A stretch of 64,000 nucleotides of DNA from Nothophaeocryptopus gaeumannii (GCA_031771865.1 JASISA010000022.1:1116001-1180000), one strand, 5' to 3'. Shown: positions 24,301-35,335, counted from the stretch's first letter. A program made the numbers and translations. Notes: generated from the sequence alone by a model not told the origin.

Positions 24301-25484
24301 TTGCCCAAGTCGGTCCGCAAGCGCCCTAATGTGTGTCGAAGTCGCATGCTGTGCAACGTGAAGAACGCCAGCTCGTGCGACATGCTTTATAGAAGCATCG
24401 ATGAGAACCAAGTTCCTGTTATTCATCGTGTGCTCGGCCCAAATCATTGGACTGACAATAAAGCGCTGGGCAGCGAGCTCCAACGCTCCCATCCGCACTC
24501 TTCAATTATCTGGCCCGGTTCAGTTCAGGAAGCAAGTGGCTGAAAGCAGAACGCCACAGCCGCTATGTACGTTTCAAAAAGCCACGCTGAATGCAAGTGG
24601 CCTGTAAACCTGCACGGGGAAGCACTTGGGCGTCGGCGGCGAACATGTATGAGCCAATGTCCCGTCATGTCTCGCCATCCGAAAGCGCCATTCTCGATGT
24701 TGAGACGTCTGTCACGGGTCTGGATGCGCCCGGGCTCCGCAGGTGTGCTAGAATAACAGGCATCCCCGTCTTGACATGCAGTCCATGGGGTGATTGATAC
24801 CAAGCATTCTGAATCCATGCAGAACGCAGCCACATCATCATTTGCTTTGCCGTTCAAGTACCTCGTGGACGATGACCAATGGGGCTGGCTGCCAATTGCT
24901 TTGCCAGATAGATCTCCGTTGCATGACCCGCATTGTTCTAGACCTGCGCCTTTCAATACACTGACGTTGATCTTGTACAAACGCCGCTCATCCTCGCACC
25001 CAGGTCCAAAGGTGGTGCAGCAACGCTGTCGACATCAGCCATGTTCTGGGTCTTGAAAACGCGCTTGCCAAAATGCAACATCTGTAAAGGATGTGCAGAA
25101 GCCGATAGTCCGCGCACCAAGGATCTCAGGGTCCGAGCAAACGGAGTGTGCGCCCAAGTCAGCGTGGAGCATAGTATGACCATTGAGGACGCTCCGACTT
25201 CCGTGAACGTGCCTCCTGTTGACATTTCCATCGACATGAGGCTGTGTGGAGAAGTTCATGGTGCCAGCGCTGTCACGCATGGCACCTCTCGCATTAGTGC
25301 TAGTGAGGACGACCTTCGCAGGTACAAAGGTACAACTTCCGGCAGCGGAAGCAGAGGTATTTTGCTATTCGTTGGTGCCTTTTTCCTTGGCCTCGGGAGT
25401 TTCCTTTCAGTCGACTGTCCAGTGCTGGGGCTTGTTTCTGGTTGAGCCTGTGTTCGATTCTCCACGCAGTCCTTTGTTAACGGT
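21320..25484. other. 4.2 kb gene-poor region
   Basis: Only short, mutually overlapping open frames occur, none with family resemblance. Two similar 17-mers in the same orientation (21741-21757 and 22668-22684, 15 of 17 matching) and a small hairpin around 22461-22485 suggest an old repeat, but no transposase or reverse transcriptase remnant could be read. A plus-strand frame at 25041-25445 (134 residues, one hydrophobic segment) is the longest candidate, but I have no support for it. Confidence 0.5.
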
Positions 25485-26201
25485 ATGGATTCGTTTTCGG
25501 CCCAGGCATTTGAGGTAGAAGATTGGGAGTACGAAGATGCCCCGATGCCGTACCTTCCCTCGGCCCCCTTCCATCAACATCATTTGGTTCAGAACTCCAA
25601 TGCCTTGCCTCATTCCCTCGTCTCGATACCGCGAGCACCAGAGACACAGGCCACCCAAACGGTGTCTTTTCAGGTTCCAGGGGCACCGGCCAGTGCCTCA
25701 AGAGGACAAAGATACCAAGCATCTTCGTCGGGGTCGGATTCAGACCGACACAAGAAGCGCATAAAGCGTACAAGGACTGTGAGCTTGAGACTCATCACTT
25801 TGAAAGCTTGCTGGCTCACAAGTCCTCAGGCATGCGAGGAATGTAGGAAAAGAAAGCAAAAGTGCGACGGCGGTGAGCCTTGCCAGGGTTGCAGCGAACA
25901 GGCCACGGAGTGCAAGTACCGCGATGTGCCTCCAACCAAGTGAGACGTTCGTAACTGACCCTTGCATGTGTTGACGCTGATTTTGCTCTTCAGGAAGGAC
26001 GACGCGATGCAGCAGATGCAGCAAATGGCAGAGACGTACAACAAAACGTTGGCGAATCTGAATGACGATGTCGAGGTGATGAGCAAGACTCTGCAGAGCA
26101 TTGAGAAGAGGCTGAGTCGGAACGACTTTGGCGTCGCACCTCGCTCAACTGCTGTTCAAGCAAGCCAACGTCAACCACAGCGTCCGAACGGACGGCAGTA
26201 A
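25485..26201 (+). CDS. short Zn2Cys6 DNA-binding protein, possibly truncated
   Basis: Exons 25485-25778, 25830-25939 and 25994-26201 (introns 51 and 54 nt) give 203 residues. A basic stretch KKRIKRTRT leads into a Zn2Cys6 cluster with C-x2-C-x6-C-x5-C-x2-C-x6-C spacing (ACEECRKRKQKC...), followed by RDVPPTKKDD and a helix with heptad-like spacing. Fungal relatives with this ending usually continue for several hundred residues into a regulatory domain that is missing here. After the stop at 26201, another frame stays open to about 26333 with Pro/Ser-rich, protein-like sequence, so a frameshift may have cut the gene. The first intron is 3n with no stop in frame. The N-terminus (FEVEDWEYEDAP) is acidic. 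Confidence 0.75.
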
Positions 26202-27150
26202 CACCAAGAAGGTCTCGTGACGTTCTCTCAAGGATTGTGCCTGCGCCCTTTCCAGCGCAGGGGAGGGATGACCAACACGAGAGCTATAGGCAGGCTCCAT
26301 CATACGACGCACGGCGCATCCTGTGTCCATCATTTATGTAGGTGGCTGAACGAGTCTCAGGACGAGAAGTGCTTGTGTGCTTCATGACAGGAAACTGACG
26401 GGATGCTGAGCTGGATTCTGCTCAGCGCAATCATCAGAGTCGGACCAGTTTTGGGGTAGTCGGATGGATTGCACATTGGACTGACGTGATGGCACGAGAG
26501 TCACCAGCGTAAGTAGCGACCAGTCTACAAGGCAGTCACATTCTCCAGTAGCCCAAGCTCTCACGCCAGCGTTCATCAGCAATAGCCTTGCAAACACCGA
26601 GCGAAGTCCTGTCGTCGATGCCCTTTCCTGCGGAGCGAATCGATCCGTCAAATACCTGTCTGTTCTACGCCCTCGTCAGGATTCTTCCCCAATGACGGAC
26701 CTTCATCGAAAGCGCGAACCAGATATTTGGCCGACATAGTCATGGCCCCGAGTCAAGCCGCTTGCAGTACACATACGCCCAGCAAATACAATCATTGCGC
26801 AAGTGGAAGATGTCGCCTTTCCAAGGGCCAGTAATCTTCATACTGAATGGTACGCTCGATGTTGCCGTCAATAGATCCGCATTAGGCTTTCGTCTACTTG
26901 CAGCAACGTGCCGGCCGATGCAATCCACAAGCCTGACAGAACTGAGCCTGACTCAAAGCTAAGAGTCTAAACCAACCAGACATGCGTGGGACGGACGCCG
27001 GAATGGCTGCAAATCTTCTTGAGCTAAGTCGGGCTTTCGAAGACTACTTCGGAATAATCCTCGGTCATACCGAAGCAACCAGGGCTGCTTGGAGGAGGTC
27101 TTTCGTTGAGCTTGCCAGCGGATAGCCAAGATTGCGCAGGGCCCGTTAGA
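26202..27150. other. intergenic; possible remnant of regulator 3' part
   Basis: The first 130 bp may belong to the decayed 3' part of the short Zn2Cys6 gene (different frame). The rest shows only short, unsupported open frames. Confidence 0.4.
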
Positions 27151-27759
27151 TCAACACACAGTCTGACATCCAGCTTGTGGTTCAGATTTCCCATGATCAG
27201 ATCCGACATGCCGAAGGCCCTTTCGCTTCTGTCGCTTCGCACCGATCGGAAACCTCTTCTTGGCGCCACATGCGGAGCACTCCACGACTAGCACGTCCGC
27301 CTGCGTCTTCTTGTGGCCACGTGATGCATTCTCGATCGTCTGACTGCAGGTCTGGCCTTCGATGAGCACGGCGTTGCAAACTTTGCAGGTGTTGCATTTG
27401 ACAGCCGGCTGCAAGCGGATCTGGGCCTTTTGGGCTACTTGTCGGAGCTGCGAACTGATGTAGAAAGGAAGTCCGCGGAGTGTTGAATCAACCGAACTGC
27501 CTTGATCGCGGCTTGTATTCGTTCTTGCGAGGCTTTGTACCTCTGGCTTGTCCACGTCCTGCAGTTGCAGCGCAGATCTGGGGTCTTTCAGCGCGTCATT
27601 ATCATGAGATAGTCTTTCTGCAAGAGCGATGGCGCCAACACCGCTGCTATTGCCCAGTGTTTCAGCTGCAGCTGCATTGTATGCGGCCATGTAGGTGGCC
27701 GTACGCTGCAGATGCGAGATCCTCGCGTGTAGGTGCCTGTTAGGTTTTCCTTTGGGCAT
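27151..27759 (-). CDS. RPR2: RNase P/MRP protein subunit, RPR2/Rpp21 family
   Basis: A single exon of 202 residues from ATG 27759; an ATG four codons upstream (27771) is also in frame. The N-terminus PKGKPNRHLHARISHLQRTA is the conserved basic helix of Rpr2/Snm1/Rpp21 proteins. The zinc-ribbon part begins RQVAQKAQIRLQPAVKCNTCK and continues through CNAVLIEG to VVECSACGAKKRFP, giving paired C-x2-C motifs. This subunit belongs to the nuclear RNase P ribonucleoprotein that trims the 5' ends of pre-tRNAs. A loop of about 70 residues between helix and zinc ribbon is longer than in yeast, which is common in filamentous fungi. It is divergent from SUB2, with 473 bp between the starts. Confidence 0.85.
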   Translation of the reverse strand: MPKGKPNRHLHARISHLQRTATYMAAYNAAAAETLGNSSGVGAIALAERLSHDNDALKDPRSALQLQDVDKPEVQSLARTNTSRDQGSSVDSTLRGLPFYISSQLRQVAQKAQIRLQPAVKCNTCKVCNAVLIEGQTCSQTIENASRGHKKTQADVLVVECSACGAKKRFPIGAKRQKRKGLRHVGSDHGKSEPQAGCQTVC

Positions 27760-28232
27760 CTTCGCGATCATGAGATGTCGACATATGTGAAGGAGGATGG
27801 GCTATCCGATCTTGTAGGTGAGTGAGTATGTGAAGGGCGTCTAGTAGGTATTCGAAATACATGTGATTCTTGATAGACACAAGCGACGCCAAAGAGAGTG
27901 AAGTTCCGAGTCATGTCGAGATGCTGCCTGAGGGTTTCTCGCCAAGCTAGGTGGTCAAAGCTTGGCGGAAACAGCCGCATGCGGTCGTCCCTTCCGTTGC
28001 GAGTCGCGACGAGATTGCTTCAGCTCGCAACGGCCTACCTCAACGTCACCCATCTCCATCACCGTCGTCGCGTCAACCACCGCGGCGCATCATCAACTAC
28101 CCTCCCACTCGATTGGCGCGTACTCACCGCCACATTACAGCCGCCGCCCGCCCTTTCCGCCGAGTCAACGAGGCCGCAGCCTTACAACATCACCCTCCTC
28201 CCTACAACCACTAACGAACACCAAACACCACC
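27760..28232. promoter_or_regulatory. bidirectional upstream region of RPR2 and SUB2
   Basis: Two RNA-processing genes start from opposite ends of this 473-bp stretch. The SUB2-proximal 150 bp are rich in C, A and CT/AC tracts, as in many fungal leader regions. No defined factor site was identified. Confidence 0.45.
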
Positions 28233-30223
28233 ATGTCTGGCGAAGAGGACCTGATCGATTACTCCGACGAGGAGCTCCAGCCGACCGACGGTGCCACTGG
28301 TGCGACCGGTGCCGCCGCCGCTAATGGCGAGGCGAAGAAGGGCGATCTCACTGCGTCTGGAACTGGCGCGGACAAGGCCAAAGGCAGCTACGTCGGTATC
28401 CACTCCACCAGCTTCCGCGACTTCCTCTTGAAGCCGGAACTCCTCAAGGCTATCACAGACTGCGGCTTCGAGCATCCATCAGAGGGTTAGTCATCTCCAT
28501 ACATCCTGCTTAGAGCTGCCGGCGATTGCCACCATCCGAGAGCGAGGAGCGTCCGTCCATCTAGTCCATCAGAACGAAGCCATAACACAACATAAGCGCA
28601 AGCTGGTTGTGACAGAAGAAGGTGGGCTCGTCTTAAACAGAGCTTGGGGTCCAGAGTAATAGCCTGCGGCGGCAATTGCTCGACATACAGAGCCAGCTGC
28701 ATACGGCCCGCGGAGTGCCCAAGCTGAGTGGATGGCCGTATCCAGAATGAAGGCGACGCGTACAGGCAGCGATTGGCGTAGGCAAAAGAAGCGTATACAC
28801 TCTGAGGGAGGTGCACAGGATCTTGAGGTGATAGCACAGGCTCGCGCCCGCAAGATGCCATGGCATGAAGGTTTTGGATCGCGACGATGGACGGACGCTC
28901 TGCTCGACTTGTTTCTTGCGCTCACACCATTGGACGAACGTAATCTAACATCTTTCCTCCAGTCCAGCAAGTCACCATTCCTCAGGCTATTCTCGGAACC
29001 GATGTTCTCTGTCAGGCCAAGTCTGGTCTCGGAAAGACAGCCGTCTTCGTCTTGTCAACTCTGCAACAGATCGAGCCGGTAGCTGGCGAAGTCAGCGTAC
29101 TGGTCTTGTGCCACACCCGCGAGCTGGCCTTCCAGATCAAGAATGAGTATCAGAGGTTCAGCAAGTACATGCCAGAAGTGAAGACCGAGGTCTTCTACGG
29201 AGGAACCGACATCAAGGAGAACGAGAAGATCCTTCGCGACAAGTCCACACACCCACACATCATTGTCGCTACTCCCGGTCGTCTGAACGCTCTCGTCAGA
29301 GACAAGAAGCTTCGACTTGGGAGCGTCTCTCGCTTCGTCCTCGACGAGTGCGACAAGATGCTTGATCAGATTGGTAAGCTTGCAACATCCCAAGAGGCGT
29401 CAGGGCTATACTAACTCCGACAGACATGCGTCGCGACGTCCAGGAGATCTTCCGTGCAACACCACCACAGAAGCAGGTCATGATGTTTTCGGCCACTCTC
29501 TCTGCCGCGACCAAGCCTGTGTGCAAGAAATTCATGCAAAACCCTCTCGAGATCTATGTTGATGACGAGACCAAGCTCACTCTGCACGGTCTTCAACAAT
29601 ACTACGTCAAGCTCACCGAGGGCGAGAAGAATCGTCGTCTCAACGACCTTCTTGACACTCTAGCCTACAACCAGGTCATCATCTTCGTCCGCAACACTGT
29701 CCGCGCCACTGAGCTGGATCGACTGTTGCGTGAGTGCAATTTCCCTTCGATAGCTGTGCACTCCAACATGCCACAAGAGGATCGGTAAGCGAGTTCAGAC
29801 TCTTGACCATTGTTTACAGCCGACTGACTACTCGACAGTATCAAGCGCTACCAGGCATTCAAAAACTACGACAAGCGCATCTGTGTCAGTACTGATGTGT
29901 TCGGTCGTGGTATTGACATTGAGCGTATCAACCTGGCTATCAATTACGACATGCCAGATTCGACCTCCAACAAGGAAGCAGAGAGAATGAAGGAATCAGG
30001 TGCCGACAAGGATTCGTCAGCGTACAAGGAGTCGATCGCCCAGGCTGCTGACACCTACTTGCACCGTGTTGGTCGCGCTGGTCGTTTCGGTACGAAAGGT
30101 ATTGCTATCAGCTTCGTCAGCTCGGACCGCGACATGGACGTGCTCAAGACGATCGAGGCGCGGTTCGAGAAGAAGGTTGAGGAATACCCTGAAGAGGGTG
30201 TCCAGCTTCAAGACGGCGAGTAA
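28233..30223 (+). CDS. SUB2: DEAD-box RNA helicase SUB2 (UAP56)
   Basis: Four exons, 28233-28485, 28963-29373, 29424-29784 and 29839-30223, give 469 residues. Introns are 477, 50 and 54 nt. Helicase motifs are in order: Q-motif region GFEHPSEVQQVTIPQA, motif I AKSGLGKT, Ia CHTRELA, Ib TPGR, II DECD, III SAT, IV IIFVRN, V GRGIDIERI, VI HRVGRAGR. SUB2 works in spliceosome assembly and, with TREX, in mRNA export. DECD instead of DEAD and the sequence around HSNMPQEDR identify SUB2 rather than another helicase. The protein is about 25 residues longer than relatives because of a charged insertion between motifs V and VI (see findings). The first intron is unusually long for this window. Confidence 0.97.
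28486..28962 (+). other. 477-nt first intron of SUB2
   Basis: The donor is GTTAGT and the acceptor CTCCAG, removing exactly the sequence between GFEHPSE and VQQVTIPQ. All other introns resolved here except one (280 nt) are 43-134 nt. I see no snoRNA boxes or second gene inside that I can support. Confidence 0.85.
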
Positions 30224-30590
30224 AAGTTGTGCTGAAAAGGGGTCGACGATCAAGGTCGACTAAAAGAATGGATATGCGCTGTCTCCGTCGAATAGACAGC
30301 ATCACGAAAGCTTTCACTTAGGGTAATCGATGTACTTTTACAAGCGATGAGAACCGTCCAACGACTGAGAACGACATCATGGGGACTTGGACCAGATTCT
30401 TCACCTGCCGACTCGTTCATGGTGCCTTGCCTTCTGCCCAGCTCACACGATCACGTTTCGCACCATATGATTCAGATCTAGCATACGCATCTTTTGCATC
30501 TTCTTCTCTCGATGTATAGCGTCCAAGTTGCAGCATCTGCTCGAAGCTCGAACGCACTTTGTCCCAAATCTCTAGAAACGACCAGTCAAC
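30224..30590. other. intergenic, nothing recognised
   Basis: Downstream of SUB2 and upstream of a secreted-protein gene. No feature stands out. Confidence 0.5.
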
Positions 30591-32575
30591 ATGCGAAACC
30601 TGAGAATTGCAACAGTCGCTGCGCTATGGAGTCTTGTCGTCCGTGTAGCTTCGAGCTCTCCTACTCTGTTCAGCACACGTGCCGAGCCTGGCGATGCGGG
30701 CGAGGAAGCCGCTAAGCTGAAGCACATGGAGGATCAGCGCGAACTATACCAGCCTGTATCGTCTTCGACCTTTCAGAAAATGGCGGCACAAGCTGGCCAC
30801 ACTCGCCGCAGTATCACTGTTCGCTTAACTGCCAGTGGCAATGGTCAAAGCTCAGGAGATGTTGCTCTACAGGATTCAGCACCTCTCTATTTCGCGCCGA
30901 AAGGCTTCGTGCCTGGCCAGGGTATGGCGTATGCGAAGCTCGATGTCAAAGGTGATGGGTCTGGTGTCAAGATACTCAGCACGGAGCAATTTGGAAATGT
31001 CATCGAGAATACGGTCTGTACTAACAGCACTATCTCGCTGAAATTTGATAAAGAGGTCGAGTTTCAGGAAGTGATGAAAGAATGGAGATGGATCAATACT
31101 GATGGGAACAAGGCAGTGGTAATTACAGAGTCTGATCATTGCAATATGGATAGCACAGACGGCAATCCAAGACAACCTTGGGAGGTCAAGAAGGTGACAT
31201 TCGATGATGCGAAGAATCTGGTCAAGATGACAGCCGAGCCAAAATCTTATAGTGCTTTCAAGAATTGGACTCTGAAGCTCACCAAAGACCAAGGCGGACA
31301 TACTGCAACGAGCAATCGTTCGACCACAGCGCACCGCGCCAAGCGTTTCGCGTCCAAGGCGCATATCGATCTAGATGCCAATTTCACGGGAGTAGGCTTT
31401 CCGCTGCCGGAGAGCATGCTGGCTGGGATTCTGGGCAAAGGTCCTATCGGAGCTCTCACTTGCTCACCATGCTATACGTACGGCGCATTGGATCTGGAAA
31501 TGGACATCTCGCCTGGCCCCAAGGGACTTCAAGGCAAGATCGGGGTTGCTGCGACTGGTCTCGCCGCCTCCATCACCCCTGTCCTGTCTGTCTACCAGGC
31601 ACTTGGTGATAAATATACCCAAGATGTGGAAGTGTGGGCTACGTTCCGCCATACTCTGGTATCTATATAAAAGGCATCGTGGATGTTGGGCCCACGGTCA
31701 AAGCGATTTTATCAACCGGATTGAAGACTGGCATCGACAGACAGCTGGAATTATCAATGGGCTACAACATGACGTATCCAGACAGCAACTTCGAATGGGA
31801 TATAGGAGATCCCTTACATTCCAAAGTCACAGGCTGGAACCCCAGCTTCACGCCCCTGAAGCCAGGAATGTCCGAAGGCTTCTCCGTCGAAGGCGACATT
31901 GAACCAAAGCTCGGGCTGTCAATCGATGCCAGTGTTCTCGGTCAAGGTCTAAGTGTAGGCTTCACCTTTTCTGCTGCTCAGCTCGTCTTCAATCTTACAG
32001 CAGATTCCGACAAGCCATCATGCCGACGAGCCAAATCCGAAAGCGATGTCAAACGACCAGTCGATTTCGACATGAATCTCAACCAGGAGATTCACGCGTA
32101 TCAGTCCGGCGGTGTTGTTGGACTCGGTAGTGCCGCAGCAACGCAGACATTGGCGTCAACTCACTACGATTTGTACGAGACTTGTTTTCCAGCAGATGGC
32201 GTCACGAAGATTCAGACATTCATGCCTACTCCAAGCGTCCAGAATTACTTGGCATACACTGGCAACTTGCGTGATCTTGCCGAAGGCAAGATTACTGCTC
32301 TTGGGAAGGCATTTGCCTCTGGAGTCGCCGCTGCTGGTCAAGATTTGGCGTCTGAGGCGGTCGTGGTGGAAAGTCAAGCTTCTGTGAAGGCGACGTCGAT
32401 AGCAGGTCAAGTTTCAGAGAAAGGGTCTTCAGCCGCTCAGTTGGTGACCTCGGTAGTACCGGCCGCTGCAGCACCCGTTGCAAGTGATGCTAAGAATGCT
32501 GGAGATGACATTAAAGGTGCAGCTGAGAGTGCCGCTGGTGGCTTGAAAGACTTTCTTCATATTGGGAGGCGCTGA
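30591..32575 (+). pseudogene. secreted DUF7029/DUF7223-like protein broken by a frameshift
   Basis: The first frame (30591-31670) starts with a signal peptide (MRNLRIATVAALWSLVVRVAS) and runs about 345 residues to GDKYTQDVE; the sequence then continues sensibly only in another frame from GYVPPYSGIYIKGIVDVGPTV to the stop at 32575. No GT-AG intron fits between. The junction contains GAAGTGTGGGC; one TG fewer would make the two parts continuous, giving about 660 residues. The layout (secreted N-terminal domain, Cys pair CSPCY, second domain with IVDVGP, Ala/Ser-rich end) resembles fungal extracellular proteins annotated DUF7029/DUF7223; function unknown. It may be a pseudogene, a strain allele or an assembly error. 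Confidence 0.65.
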
Positions 32576-32777
32576 GCCTACTTCGGCGACACTTATAGAG
32601 TAGCATTGAGCTGGGTGACACGGGCCAGCGAAGAACGGCTCGAGCGTGCTGGGGCTCTGAAAGACTGCAGGCAGGCATACTGTGGCAGATTTTTGCATCC
32701 CCTAGATTGAACAATCGTGCGTTCGAAGCTCGGGTTCTTCCATCTTCATCCTTCCTCTCCTCCTAATTACCTCTCAC

Positions 32778-33598
32778 TCACAGCAAACTCAAAGCCGCCG
32801 CTCCAACGACACGCATTCCCACGCCAACACCCCTCCCAGCAACAGACTCCACCGTCTGCGTCGCCACACCCACACTCAACGAGCTCGCAGTCCCATTGAA
32901 CGAGCTCGGACAAGTCCCGTTCACAAACGTCCCGTAAAATATAGAATTGGCGTTCTGGGCTCTCATGTATTTCGCAGCCACTGGTGCCGTAATGCCTTGT
33001 ACTTGGGCAACAGCCTCCGAACTAAAGTTCATCCTCGCATAAACCTCAATAGTATTATACACTCTCCCAGCATCCCAAGCTGGCAAACTGAAATTCGCCG
33101 GCTGCTTGAATAGGTAGAAGATACATGTATGTGCTATATCGTTCAGACCGGGAAGGTGGCCACCATAGGTGGCTATAGGGTCTGTGGAGCTGGACAGAGT
33201 GCCATTGGGAAGTTGAGAGATGTCGGTTTGGAACCAATGGGGGCGGGTTGTGCGGCAGTGTTCGAGGCCGGGGACTTGAGGGCCGGTGGTGTTGGTGCTG
33301 GCTTCGGGGATGGAATGGTCGACCAGAAGGAGCATGTGGATGCCTGTCAGGGTGGAGTAGAGGGAGACTTGGGGTTGATTTTGGACGACTGTCTCTTTGT
33401 TGAAGATGTCCGACTGGGAAAGTGGCATTGAACAGCTTACGCGCTTGCGGAGGCAAGTCATTGGCATGGAGGATCGTGCTGCCGAACGCTACACCCAAGT
33501 GCTGACTTGTCGTGGGCTTGGTGCCAGGCGCTGTTTGACCGTGTACCTGCAGAGCAAGGCAAGCTTAGCAGGCCTGCTTTGGGTGATGTGAACTGCAT
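32778..33598 (-). CDS. secreted PEBP-family (phosphatidylethanolamine-binding) protein, frame problem at 5' end
   Basis: Exon 2 (32778-33388) and exon 1 (33441-33598) are joined by a 52-nt intron (GTAAGC...GACAG). The PEBP core reads YSTLTGIHMLLLVDHSIPEA, HWFQTDIS, YGGHLPGLNDIAHTCIFYLFKQP; the end is Gly/Ser/Ala-rich and hydrophobic, like a GPI-anchor signal. Upstream of the intron the right frame gives ACLALQVHGQTAPGTKP...LGVAFGST, the end of a signal peptide and the mature start, but no ATG lies in that frame. The natural start (ATG 33598, MQFTSPKAGLL) is one nucleotide out of phase. Either one base was gained near 33565-33570 or a start exon was missed. The role of fungal secreted PEBPs is unclear. 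Confidence 0.7.
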
Positions 33599-34482
33599 GG
33601 TGTATGTTGGACGAGAGTTGTCACTGCAGCTGGTTGCCACAAGAAAGAAAGAAGTGTTTCAGGCAGCTGGAGAAGTGCGGGCTCAAGAACGATGAGCCTT
33701 CGGCCTGTAGGCGAGTCTGTTTGCGGTATCTGAGATCAATGGCCACAGCCTATGTCATTGACGAGTGAAGTAGTGCTCGAGCGGCACGGTTACTGAAGTC
33801 CTGTTCTTGGGCCAGTCTGGCCATCTGGATCGAAGACGGCTGTTCTCCATTTTGGTGCTGGTGTCCGAACATGAGATGTCATGTTTCGGACACGAGCACT
33901 CGCGCAATGGAGTTCGAAGCGATTCGGGTCAATGGCCCCCACTTGGTACCGGGACACGCGGACTTGCGTTGCCGAGTTCGACCTGGGTGTTGTCGAAGGC
34001 TGGACTGATGAATGAGAACGTCTTGGAAACAACAGTTCATGCCTCCGAATGAACGTCTTGCGATGACCGTAATGTATCAACTGCGCAGATGGACTTCCGG
34101 CAATGACTAGGTTCCATTCGCTGACTGCTCCATTCTCGTGGCTTGTGAAGTCGACATTCATCGCACAGGATCACGCTATGCCAAGCGCCATTGTGGTGTT
34201 CCTGCATAATGGAGCAGGCGAGGTCCAGAGGCCGCATTCCCAACCTCACCTGCGTATTCCGCGAGTCTTTCTGCTCCGACAGCGCCTCATGATCTATCTG
34301 TAGATTGTGAGGAGTAAGAAATTGCTCCAGCTTCTTCAGCTTCCTGCATGTCACGCCACGTTCGTATGCAGAAACATCAAGGTCCTGTCCCGAGGTGTTC
34401 TTCATCTTTCATATACATATAGGCAATGAGAGTATCACAACGAAACGTCTTCAAGATGGAGCACGTTTTCACCCATGCTCGC
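33599..34482. other. intergenic, nothing recognised
   Basis: Short overlapping frames on both strands only, none with recognisable products. Confidence 0.5.
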
Positions 34483-35151
34483 GCATCATCGTCAATCACG
34501 GCGCTGGAGGAGCCGTGTGTGATTGGATCCTGACCGGCACAGCATGCGCAGTTGTTCTGCTTCGTTTCTACGCCAAAGGCGTCGTTGTAAAGAAGCTTGC
34601 CTGGGATGATGCCTTTTTGGCTCTGTCTTTGGTGAGTGCAGAGTCCAAAACAGTAGAGGTACCTTCGAACTGACCGCTGTAGCTCTGCGCCATTGGACAC
34701 GCCACAGTAATCACAGCCTCCATCCACTGCGGCTTCGGAAGACATGCCATCTACCTGTCCGACTCAAACCTCAACGCTACCAAATGGATCTTCGTCGACT
34801 TCGTCATATGGGCAGCCTTGGAGAAAGACCTGGTAATATTCATCGCCTCGATGCCGACTTTGCGACCTCTGTTTGTAGCGCGGAAGGCACGCTCGCAGAT
34901 CCCAGATTACGAAATGTCTCGGGCAGAGCGCGATCTCGCAGGTCCGGAGACGCATCCTATGGCCATCGGAGAAGTAGGAGAAATTCGTTGATGGACGATC
35001 TTGTTTGACCACAGTCAGCGAGGAAGAGATCTTGGAGCACAGGGCTCGGTACGATGTGCGGTCAAACATAGATGTCGAGGAGACGAGCACGCCTCTTCCA
35101 CCAGATAGAAGTAGTATATCTCACGAGCAGGCCTGGGAGCGATTGACCTGA
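34483..35151 (+). pseudogene. remnant of a fungal rhodopsin-like integral membrane protein
   Basis: The first part reads CDWILTGTACAVVLLRFYAK...KKLAWDDAFLALSL, the typical first two membrane spans of the large fungal rhodopsin-domain (PTH11-like) family. A 51-nt intron (34632-34682, GTGAGT...CTGTAG) follows, then a span leading to CGFGRH, the usual loop before span 3. The sequence then jumps to IWAALEKDLVIFIASMPTLRPLF, which normally sits at span 7, so about 150 residues are missing. No ATG is in frame at the start, and the tail (SEEEILEHRARYDV...) is in a different frame after a stop at 34989-34991. This is a decayed, internally deleted copy. Confidence 0.75.
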
Positions 35152-35335
35152 GGAACCTGCTCAATGTCCGTCAAGATCCAATCGTCCCGCGAACATGAGC
35201 GTCGCTGATGTGCTTGAGAGTGACTGCTCGGCTCGTCGACACGGTCATCGCGTGCCGGAGGTAGCTCTCGAAGTACTGGCTTCTGCGTCGATCATTGCGA
35301 AGTTGCTTTCATCGCAAAGCGCCACTTCATGCCGT

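Noticed and set aside
25041..25445. 134-residue plus-strand frame with a hydrophobic segment
   Set aside because: No family resemblance, no splice structure and heavy overlap with frames on the other strand.
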